DNA of 41,090 nucleotides from an uncultured Clostridia bacterium (GTDB lineage: Bacteria; Bacillota; Clostridia; UBA1381). This document shows positions 1 to 10,445 of the stretch, piece after piece. Below the pieces are notes generated by a model, which did no database searches, had not been told where the DNA came from, and saw only the letters and a program-made list of their open reading frames with translations. Made by a program: the position numbers and the translations under genes. How positions within the stretch are numbered: position 1 is the first letter of the stretch; the number at the start of each line of letters is the position of its first letter. The stretch is from assembly GCA_944390955.1 (NCBI GenBank), contig CALXRY010000107.1, forward strand, positions 1 to 41,090, read 5' to 3'.

Positions 1-451
1 AGGGCAGAATGCCCGAATGAGTGGTATCACAAAAATACCGTCACATCAAGGGTTTACGCAGCAAGCTGCTCCAAAGAACGCCCTGACGGGCGCCCTTGAC
101 ATGCCGGAATTTTTATGATATATTGTAACTGGGGCAGGACGAATGCCCTGCCCTGAAAAAAATATAATTTTACCACAGGAGCTTAATTTACAGAAAAAAT
201 TTCGCACGCCCACGGAAACCCGGCAAGGGCGGCAGGCGGCGGCTTGCCGCCTTTTTACGTTTTAACGTTAACATTTGTTAACAAGAGCCGGGGGGCCTGC
301 ACGTTGTGCACCTTGCTTGTTTATTTTTTTATTTATCCATGTAATAGAAGCCGCACTGGACGATCTTTATTACATCTCCTTCTATTATATATCATTATAT
401 CTTATATACTAAAATCCACGAACAATATGCTCAATTTATACGCAGCAATAT
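1..451. other. Non-coding region with GC-rich inverted repeats
   Basis: No gene is supported here. The stretch lies 3' of the beta-galactosidase gene. It contains three short GC-rich inverted repeats: 2-14 (arms GGGCA/TGCCC), 79-92 (CGCCC/GGGCG) and 132-153 (GGGCAGG/CCTGCCC). A fourth hairpin at 228-252 is followed by Ts. The words GGGCAG and GAATGCCC recur in the first and third repeats, which suggests a dispersed REP-like intergenic repeat. An AT-rich part (about 339-375) can also pair, ATGTAATA with TATTACAT. A 32-residue open frame runs in from the left edge on the plus strand to a stop at 97-99; I do not consider it a gene. Confidence 0.5.
228..256 (+). terminator. Possible intrinsic terminator (plus orientation)
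   Basis: Arms AGGCGGC (234-240) and GCCGCCT (246-252) enclose a 5-nt loop and are followed by a run of five T. An alternative pairing uses GGCGGCA at 228-234. No plus-strand gene is visible upstream in the window, so it may end a transcript from beyond the left edge or be a copy of the local GC-rich repeat. Confidence 0.35.
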
Positions 452-3313
<2,862 letters not shown>

Positions 3314-5587
3314 CTATTGTTTTATATTATTTCTGTATTCTGTTGGTGTAACTCCAACATTTGCTTTAAAAACGCGTATGAATGTCGTTCTGCTCTGATA
3401 TCCGACCGCATTGTATATTTCCTCGATTTTCATATCAGTATTCTCAAGCATTGATTTTGCCTTGTCTATTCTCAACCCCGCCAGATAATCATGGAACTGA
3501 ACCTTACTTTTCTTACTGAACAATTTTGAAATATATTTTGCATTAGTCCCGAAATGCTCAGAAATCGAATCAAGACATAGTGAGCTGTCGGTATAATTGT
3601 CCTTGATATAATCCATGACATCCTCAATCCATATGCCGCCATCATCATAATACGTGCTGCGTTCAAGCAGCTCAAGCACGTCGAGTATAAATGCACATAT
3701 CTGGCTTTCCGTCATGCGCATGATCTTTTCGTACATCACCGCCTCACTGTTTCCGCCGAAAAGTTTGCACGTATCTATACCCTTTATCGAAAATGACATA
3801 AAAATCGCATGAACTATATTCACGTACAGCCGCTTCATATTATCGGAGCTCACTCCGTGCGTTACATTGTTTACCATGATCTTTTCTATATGGTCTCTCG
3901 CCTTGTCATAATTTCCCGCAAGCATATTATTTATGATAACATTTTCGTCACTCAGCTTATAATAAATATTCTCCGTCACTATATTCTGAATTTCAAGATC
4001 AGGAATATCATCAACGATAAATCCTGTGATTTTTTGATTAACATTATCATATGTTTCTTTTAGACCCTCAATACCGTAATGTATCCCTCCGTCCGCAATC
4101 TCAATTTCTATATTTTTATCATTCTGCTTGACAATATTTTTTATATTATCGAGCTCATTTATAACCGTTTCTTCATCTATGTCATCCTCAAGATTCATCA
4201 GCATGAACAGACTTTCGTCCACCGTGGGAAGAATATATATATCATACTTATCAGAGAAATACTGCTTTATCATATCGTATATTTCACCGCAGAAAATGTG
4301 ATACTCCCTGTACTGCTGTGATATGATGTTTATGTGCTTGATCCGTACCAACACAGCCATAAAATTATTATTAGCAAACATCCTGAGCTCGTGATTGTTA
4401 ACCTGCTTATTATTCAGCAGATCTATTATCCGCCTTTCCTTGGCTGATTTTGACGCTCTGGATATATCCTTTTTGATTTTTCGGTTCTCCTCTGAAAGAC
4501 GTATTATTGCGTTTTCTATTTCCCTTGCAGACTGTGCTATAGATGCGACCTTGGTCCCCTCATTTGCACCCAGGGCACTTATTATATTATTAAACGGCGT
4601 ATGGAGCTTATTTGCAAAGAATAAGGAAAGTGCTGTAAGAAGCACAAACATGATCAACGTTACTGCGACTATTCTTGCCGTACTGCTGTTGACCATACTG
4701 CATATGTCCTCAAGCGGCACCAGTATCACATACGCATAATCCATAAGATTTGGCGAAGCCGTATGCGAAAGCACAAGATATTCATTATTATTTCCGTCCG
4801 TATATTCTATAGATATATAATCTTCTTCAACGAGCTTTCTCCATATTTCGCTTTCATCGTCAAACAGGTCTATCGAACTGTTTATGCCGGAATACATCTT
4901 TTTAGTCTTTTTGTTGACAAAATAAATTAATGTATTCGGAGTGAAATTATTACGTGTATTCTTTTCAACGATCTTACTCAGATCGATGTTCATTATAAAA
5001 AGATTGTTTGACGCTATATCTCCTATTGACGAAAAGACTATCGGCATGACGTATTTAACTTGATTATCGCCATTCGACATTTCCGTAGGCGGCAATTGAA
5101 TTATGCTCCCTATCGGATAGCGATAATTTTCCCAGAAAGTATCATCATAATCACTATATACACACATTACATCAAAATATTTGTCAATGGAGGCCTTTCC
5201 GTTAGTTCCAAGTGCAAAGTCCGCCTTTTTGTTTATCATCACCATGCTCTCAACAAATTCAATATCATTTTTCATATCGTTCATACGGCGAAGGACCCTT
5301 GCAGAATCCAGATCGGATGGCGAGGTCTCGGCAGTAAATACATTTCTGAAGTTATCATCTGCGAGCCAATTTGACATATTTATCGCATACTGAATATCCA
5401 TGTCATTATTTTTAAAAATCTCATCAAAATAATTAAAATAAAAATTCTGATACAGTTTATTATAATTTCTAATATTCATCTGATGATTTATAATTATAAT
5501 AACGGACATCAGTATAATCGGTATACTAAAATACATCAGTGTTCTTATCTTGAACATTGATCCAAGCGATTTTTTAGAAATCTTCAT
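3314..5587 (-). CDS. Membrane-anchored AraC-family sensor/regulator
   Basis: A 757-residue one-component regulator. A transmembrane helix near residues 15-35 is followed by an extracytoplasmic region of about 265 residues (Cache-like in layout), then a second transmembrane helix near 303-327. A cytoplasmic linker and a C-terminal AraC/XylS DNA-binding domain (about 655-755) complete it. The two helix-turn-helix units are recognisable: the first near LDSISEHFGTNAKYISKLF, the second ending in GYQSRTTFIRVFKANVG followed by TPTEYR. This architecture is common in Firmicutes beside carbohydrate genes, where the outer domain senses a glycan directly or through a binding protein. It sits between GH78 (6-bp gap) and GH2 (9-bp gap), so it probably controls its own operon. 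The ligand and operator are not visible. Confidence 0.9.
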   Translation of the reverse strand: MKISKKSLGSMFKIRTLMYFSIPIILMSVIIIINHQMNIRNYNKLYQNFYFNYFDEIFKNNDMDIQYAINMSNWLADDNFRNVFTAETSPSDLDSARVLRRMNDMKNDIEFVESMVMINKKADFALGTNGKASIDKYFDVMCVYSDYDDTFWENYRYPIGSIIQLPPTEMSNGDNQVKYVMPIVFSSIGDIASNNLFIMNIDLSKIVEKNTRNNFTPNTLIYFVNKKTKKMYSGINSSIDLFDDESEIWRKLVEEDYISIEYTDGNNNEYLVLSHTASPNLMDYAYVILVPLEDICSMVNSSTARIVAVTLIMFVLLTALSLFFANKLHTPFNNIISALGANEGTKVASIAQSAREIENAIIRLSEENRKIKKDISRASKSAKERRIIDLLNNKQVNNHELRMFANNNFMAVLVRIKHINIISQQYREYHIFCGEIYDMIKQYFSDKYDIYILPTVDESLFMLMNLEDDIDEETVINELDNIKNIVKQNDKNIEIEIADGGIHYGIEGLKETYDNVNQKITGFIVDDIPDLEIQNIVTENIYYKLSDENVIINNMLAGNYDKARDHIEKIMVNNVTHGVSSDNMKRLYVNIVHAIFMSFSIKGIDTCKLFGGNSEAVMYEKIMRMTESQICAFILDVLELLERSTYYDDGGIWIEDVMDYIKDNYTDSSLCLDSISEHFGTNAKYISKLFSKKSKVQFHDYLAGLRIDKAKSMLENTDMKIEEIYNAVGYQSRTTFIRVFKANVGVTPTEYRNNIKQ

Positions 5588-5593
5588 ATAATT

Positions 5594-8188
5594 TTAATCT
5601 CCGTCAATTTTTGTATTTGCAGTATGAAAGCCCGCTGTATGTATAAACATCTTCTCTCCACATTTTAGATGCAGCTTGACTCCGAACGGGACTTTTGTAA
5701 ATGTACACAGTTTTCCGTATTTTTTCTCACATTTTATATATATTGAGCTGTTGGATATCGGTATTTCGATCTCAAAATACAGAAGCTCCGAAGGCATCCT
5801 TATATCCGCACCATACTCCTCATTTGGGATTATTGTTTTGAAACCTGCAAGGCTTTCATAAAGCCATATTCTCGCCGCAGCATACATAGGATGATTATGA
5901 GAATTCATTCCGCCATGCTTTTTCAGTTCAAAACGCTCCCATATTGTAGTAGCACCATTTGCAATCATGTATCCCCATGATGGATATCCGTCTCTTGTCA
6001 TGAGTCTCCATGCAGTATTGGTATATCCGTACTCCGACAACATTTTTAAAAGCATGGGTGTGATTATATTTCCTGTCTGTATGCGGTACCCTGCAGATAC
6101 CGCTGCTTCATTCATAAGTTCTGCAGCACGGGCTGTATATTTCTCCGGAATGATCCCGATAAACAGCGAAAAGGCCTGGCATGCTTGAGATCCGTTGTAT
6201 ACAGCTGCCGTTCGCTTATTGAACCATTTGTCGATGTATGCCTCCTTAACGTGTTCCGCAGCCAGTCCGAACCTTTCCACATCCTCAGTTCTTTCAAGTA
6301 GTTCAGCAAATTTCACAAGCAATTTATAATTAAGGTAGTGGCATCCCGTCGATACCATGATCCCAGGTATAAACAATGATTCGGCTGCCTGTGTATCATA
6401 TTCTTCAAGTTTTTTCTTATCTGAACCCGCCATCACCGACACCGAACGGCAACAGTCCTCCGGTCCTGCCCAGTCCCCGTAATATGAATACTCAACTATA
6501 CCTCCCTGCGCCCTTGATGCAAGATAGTCATTCCATTTAATAAAATTACCATAATATTTACTTATAATTCCTGTATCGCCGGTTTTGATATAATATTCAT
6601 ATGCCGCAATCAGGAATGAAGAACAGACCGGATCGGCAGGTCGCTCTCCATACACAAACGGTGCCGTACATGTTATCCTGCCTTCCTCGTCCTGTTCATT
6701 CACAATATCGCCTATTATCTTTTCAAAAAGCCTTTCTGTATCAAATTCATACGGCATTGCAAGAAATCTCACAGTGGCATCATTCAGCCAACCCATCCTC
6801 TCATCTCGTTGAGGACAATCACTCGCAATTGAATGAATATTGTTCCGCTCTGTGCGAATAGCGCACGCGTAAAACTCGTTTACAAGTGCGTTTCCGCATT
6901 TAAAAAAGGCCTTATTATCTATGTCCGTATAAAAATTCAGCGCCGTAACTTCGATATCACAGGCAGATGCTCCCGTTATCTCCAATGAGGCATATCTGAA
7001 TCCGTGATATGTAAAATATGGTGAATAATCTATTGTTCTTTCGCCGCTTCTGCTGATATACGTGTCTTTAGCCTCAGCACTTCTAAGAGATGCGGTGTAC
7101 AGCTCACCGCTTTCGTCTGTCTCCTCGGCATGGCGTATAACAATACGCGCCCCGTTTGGGCTTTTTATTATCCCTCTTATCCTCACCGTCCCCGCAAAAT
7201 TTTCACCAAAGTCATATATTATTTTTCCGTTTAAACGGTAGCTGCGGATCGGCTGTATCTCGCGTTTTATACATACAGGCTCTACGGTCTGGGGTACGAG
7301 CCTTCCCGCAGAAAAATCTGAATACCGCACCCCTTTTCCGTTTTTTAATCCGAGAGTACACCATGTACTGTCTTCCCTGTTTTCATTATACACCTCGCCA
7401 TTGAACAGATGTGCGTATTCAGCTGCTCCGGTGTCGTAGCTCCAGCTGTCGTCGGTAGGCACACATATCTCAGTGCCGTCATCAAAATACATCGTAAGCT
7501 GCGCATTAAGACATATGTCCCCCATAAATTCTATTTTCCTATCTGTCGATAAATTATTCAGATAGCGTCCGTAATTTTTTCTCCAACCGCTGCCTACGGC
7601 GATACCTATGATATTTTCCCCGATTTTTAATGTATTCGTATTCAACACAGACGTAATATACTGACATTCTTTTCGGTAATTTGTGAACACAGGTTCAAGT
7701 CTGAATGGATCTGTCTCTTGACCGTTGATATATGCCTTATCAAGCCCAAGACCGCAGTGATAAAGTACTGCACGCTTTGGCAGCTCTTTGATTCTAAAAT
7801 GCTTTGTAAAATACAGCACGCTGTTTCCTTCGTCCTTTTCTGCGCATATCCATCGTCCCTGCCATTCATCGAACAGCGCCGTTTTAAAATATGAGTAAGC
7901 TTTTCGGCTTTTTCTGTTCATATTATCGGTCAGTTCGATCTCCCAATTAATATACGCACCGGATGGAAGCGTGCTTCCGCAGTATACTGCTTTCATTTTA
8001 TGTGTTTTAACAGATCCGCTGTCCCACAGTATCTTATCTTCAAATCTGACAATAATGCGGTACTGTGACTGATACGAGCCGTCGTAATCCGTCACCGCGC
8101 TCCAAGTAAATACCGGATGCTGATTTTCCGATATCGCATACCGTTCCTTCGTATAATTCACCTTTAAATTCACAGGCTTAAATTTCAT
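5594..8188 (-). CDS. Alpha-L-rhamnosidase, GH78
   Basis: An 864-residue GH78 enzyme that releases alpha-linked L-rhamnose, typically from rhamnogalacturonan or rhamnosylated plant glycosides. The N-terminal beta-sandwich domains lead into an (alpha/alpha)6 barrel carrying DCPQRDERMGWLNDA, the GH78 block that contributes catalytic acidic residues. A second acidic block, ATTIWERF, lies further on. There is no signal peptide, so it is cytoplasmic. I place the start at the ATG at 8188 (MKFKPVN), which has AAGGAG seven bases upstream. A longer reading from an in-frame TTG at 8206 would bury that ribosome binding site. It is first in the GH78-AraC-GH2 operon, behind a strong promoter. Confidence 0.93.
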   Translation of the reverse strand: MKFKPVNLKVNYTKERYAISENQHPVFTWSAVTDYDGSYQSQYRIIVRFEDKILWDSGSVKTHKMKAVYCGSTLPSGAYINWEIELTDNMNRKSRKAYSYFKTALFDEWQGRWICAEKDEGNSVLYFTKHFRIKELPKRAVLYHCGLGLDKAYINGQETDPFRLEPVFTNYRKECQYITSVLNTNTLKIGENIIGIAVGSGWRKNYGRYLNNLSTDRKIEFMGDICLNAQLTMYFDDGTEICVPTDDSWSYDTGAAEYAHLFNGEVYNENREDSTWCTLGLKNGKGVRYSDFSAGRLVPQTVEPVCIKREIQPIRSYRLNGKIIYDFGENFAGTVRIRGIIKSPNGARIVIRHAEETDESGELYTASLRSAEAKDTYISRSGERTIDYSPYFTYHGFRYASLEITGASACDIEVTALNFYTDIDNKAFFKCGNALVNEFYACAIRTERNNIHSIASDCPQRDERMGWLNDATVRFLAMPYEFDTERLFEKIIGDIVNEQDEEGRITCTAPFVYGERPADPVCSSFLIAAYEYYIKTGDTGIISKYYGNFIKWNDYLASRAQGGIVEYSYYGDWAGPEDCCRSVSVMAGSDKKKLEEYDTQAAESLFIPGIMVSTGCHYLNYKLLVKFAELLERTEDVERFGLAAEHVKEAYIDKWFNKRTAAVYNGSQACQAFSLFIGIIPEKYTARAAELMNEAAVSAGYRIQTGNIITPMLLKMLSEYGYTNTAWRLMTRDGYPSWGYMIANGATTIWERFELKKHGGMNSHNHPMYAAARIWLYESLAGFKTIIPNEEYGADIRMPSELLYFEIEIPISNSSIYIKCEKKYGKLCTFTKVPFGVKLHLKCGEKMFIHTAGFHTANTKIDGD

Positions 8189-8211
8189 GTATTTTCTCCT
8201 TCGCAATTATA

Positions 8212-8234
8212 GGATTGAGCCGTTAGCTCAATCC
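8212..8234 (-). promoter_or_regulatory. Leader stem-loop upstream of GH78
   Basis: A perfect 9-bp inverted repeat, GGATTGAGC / GCTCAATCC, with a 5-nt loop. It lies between the predicted transcription start (about 8243) and the GH78 ribosome binding site. No T-run follows on the minus strand, so it is not a classical terminator. A 5' stabilising hairpin or an operator dyad are both possible. Confidence 0.6.
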
Positions 8235-8249
8235 CATAGCTTGCGTTTG

Positions 8250-8278
8250 ATTATAACATATTTTTTTATTTTTGTCAC
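8250..8278 (-). promoter_or_regulatory. Sigma-A-type promoter of the GH78-AraC-GH2 operon
   Basis: Read on the minus strand, GTGACA at 8278-8273 (5/6 to TTGACA), a 17-base spacer and a perfect TATAAT at 8255-8250. It sits just after the stop of the preceding minus gene, so the rhamnosidase operon has its own start even though it follows the secreted-protein array in the same direction. Confidence 0.8.
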
Positions 8279-8285
8279 TTGGATC

Positions 8286-10028
8286 TTATTCCAATATACT
8301 TACATTTTTAATCGGTTTCATTTGATCCAAACCATCCCAAACAAACCCCTTAATGATCAGGTCTGCAGTATCGTATCCGAATGACTCCATGTCGATATTA
8401 GCTGTATATCTTGTGATTTCATCTTCGTTTTTAATACCGTCAGCCTTGGCACAGACAAGCATCTCGCCGCTTTCTTTATTATAAAGAGCAGCTATAACAG
8501 CTATGTTCTGTCCGTCATATCCCGATACCGCAGGCACATCTGCTTGGAAGCTGACGTTCCCCTCAGCCTCCGACAATGCTGTGATTTCATTCCCCTCGCT
8601 AAAGAATCCGGATGTTATTTCCGTTTCTGTAATTGAATACGTTTTTGATGCGAGTCCATCCTCGGAAACTGCCTTAACGTACATTCCGCTCGCAAGATCG
8701 TCGCCGCTCAAGGCTTTCGTCCCATCCGAATAAAAAACAGCAAGCTTTGCATCCGTTTCTATACTGTCTGTAATCTCTTGTACAGACATATGTCCCGAAT
8801 ATGTTATTTCCGCATAATCATTATCTATTCTAACCTTTTCGGATGCCATAGATATGTCGGCATCAATAAGGCTGTTATAGCTCTGCGGCGTATAAATCTT
8901 CACATCAGAGAGCCGTACTGTCAGAGTTTCATCAGAGCTCCTCGGAACCGTTCCTACCATAATCGACGATATTCCGCCGCCGTATCGTACATCGTTTGAC
9001 CGTGTGCCTATTTTGAAGCTTCCATCCTCTTGAAGGGCAACTCTGCCGTCTGCGTGTCCTATTGTTTTATCGTTGGGAAATATTTTAGAGCCATTTACAT
9101 AAACACCGTCTATGTATCCCTCTCTGCCTCCCTTGACAAATCTCTGTACAATGCTTACGGTGTACTTCTTGCCTGGTACCCATTTAAGCCCGGTTTCCTG
9201 AGCAGGAATGCTGCTTACGCCGTAATTTGTATACATACCGCCAAGCTTTATATCGCCCGTTTCCGTAAAATGAACAGAATTTGCCGCATAGGGCAGCTCT
9301 ACACTGTAGAGCGCGTTATCCATGCCCGAATCACCGCGCGTTATCTTGTATCCAGCATTCCTTATCGGAACGTTATGAAAAACAGAAACTGTTCCAAGTT
9401 TATCTGCTTCAAACGTCACCGTTGTAACGATCGGCTTGCCCGACAGTGCATCACTGCCTATTGACGCCTGAAGCTCTGTTGAATAATTTGTACTCTCGGT
9501 GTAATGAGAACGGAGATACGAATAATTGTCTGAGCTATTTTCAAGCAAATATACAGGCTCCCCATTTTCCGTTATTTTCGTCTTATTCGTATTGATATTA
9601 TCCTCATCATACTTTATATCACTTCCAAGCCTGCCGTATGTCTGAACCATAGCAAATCCGGCCGCTTCGATATCGCCGCTTATAAGGGTGCTATCCTCAA
9701 GCTGTGCGCCATTCTCTTCAATAGGATTGTACGCATATTTGAGTCTGATGCTGTAGAGTTCTCCAGACGGCGACATCAAGTAAGTATTATCCGTCGCATA
9801 AGCATTTTCAGGCATTTCGCTTCCGTCAATATTTACCACGGTCATTCCATTTGTTGCAAAGTCATCCAGGAAATCCTGCACACTTGTAAGCGGCTCAACA
9901 CCGGATACAGTCATTGTTTCGTTATCCACAGTATAGATATCCGACTCCGGTAAATCCTCCGCATATACTGCCGTAAAACCTCCTGTGATCATTGCGGCGC
10001 TGAGCATAGCCGACAATAATTTTTTCAT
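8286..10028 (-). CDS. Secreted protein of unknown function
   Basis: A 580-residue exported protein with a signal peptide (MKKLLSAMLSAAMITGG... cleaved near AVYA-ED). I do not recognise an enzymatic domain. The region around residues 230-380 has the alternating beta pattern of a concanavalin/LamG-like sandwich (GREGYIDGVYVNGSKIF, SDVKIYTPQ). The last 80 residues end in IKGFVWDGLDQMKPI, which resembles a C-terminal module I recall from many clostridial secreted glycan-active proteins. The start is ATG at 10028, with AAGGAGG nine bases upstream; an ATG nine bases earlier abuts that site and is unlikely. It is the last gene of the secreted array (36-bp gap). A structural or carbohydrate-binding role at the surface is inference. 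Confidence 0.75.
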   Translation of the reverse strand: MKKLLSAMLSAAMITGGFTAVYAEDLPESDIYTVDNETMTVSGVEPLTSVQDFLDDFATNGMTVVNIDGSEMPENAYATDNTYLMSPSGELYSIRLKYAYNPIEENGAQLEDSTLISGDIEAAGFAMVQTYGRLGSDIKYDEDNINTNKTKITENGEPVYLLENSSDNYSYLRSHYTESTNYSTELQASIGSDALSGKPIVTTVTFEADKLGTVSVFHNVPIRNAGYKITRGDSGMDNALYSVELPYAANSVHFTETGDIKLGGMYTNYGVSSIPAQETGLKWVPGKKYTVSIVQRFVKGGREGYIDGVYVNGSKIFPNDKTIGHADGRVALQEDGSFKIGTRSNDVRYGGGISSIMVGTVPRSSDETLTVRLSDVKIYTPQSYNSLIDADISMASEKVRIDNDYAEITYSGHMSVQEITDSIETDAKLAVFYSDGTKALSGDDLASGMYVKAVSEDGLASKTYSITETEITSGFFSEGNEITALSEAEGNVSFQADVPAVSGYDGQNIAVIAALYNKESGEMLVCAKADGIKNEDEITRYTANIDMESFGYDTADLIIKGFVWDGLDQMKPIKNVSILE

Positions 10029-10064
10029 ATTGATCATCCTCCTTGCTTTATGATAATAAAATAT

Positions 10065-10445
10065 TTAGTTCTTTATGGATAGAATCATGTCCATCAGCAT
10101 TTGACCGTCAGCTACAGATGCTACGATCACATGCAGGTATGAATTGTTGACATCCGGTAGGAACGTATTATAATTTATGTCGGTGCATTCTCCCTCTGTA
10201 TGTATTATTTCATCTGCTATTACAAAGATATCTGCTCCGGCAGAATCGCATATGGTTATTCTTAGCCTCACCTCCTCAAGCCTGCCGACGCTTTCGCTTA
10301 TTCTGTATCGTTCCCACGAGCTTATGCCGGACTTTGATATCTCGCTTCCATATTCATGATATATCTCGACCTGCGCCCCTATCGTTTCCGGAAAGCAAAA
10401 TAGCACCGCTGCCGCAAAAACTGCCGTCAAATTTCTTTTATTCAT
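10065..10445 (-). CDS. Small secreted protein of unknown function
   Basis: A 126-residue protein with a signal peptide (MNKRNLTAVFAAAVLFCF, cleavage near IGA-QV), leaving about 100 mature residues. The mature part shows beta strands and resembles a single beta-sandwich module (RLEEVRLRITICDSAGADIF). No family is recognised. Its ATG overlaps the end of the upstream gene by 8 bases, which argues for translational coupling and supports it as real despite a weak ribosome binding site. It may be a detached module or accessory subunit of the larger secreted neighbours. Confidence 0.65.
   Translation of the reverse strand: MNKRNLTAVFAAAVLFCFPETIGAQVEIYHEYGSEISKSGISSWERYRISESVGRLEEVRLRITICDSAGADIFVIADEIIHTEGECTDINYNTFLPDVNNSYLHVIVASVADGQMLMDMILSIKN

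Noticed and set aside
1-99. Open frame from the left edge on plus (ends ...KERPDGRP)
   Set aside because: It spans the inverted repeats, is short, and no domain is recognisable; it looks like translated repeat sequence.
8189-8206. Longer GH78 start at an in-frame TTG
   Set aside because: It would translate through the AAGGAG site that fits the ATG at 8188.
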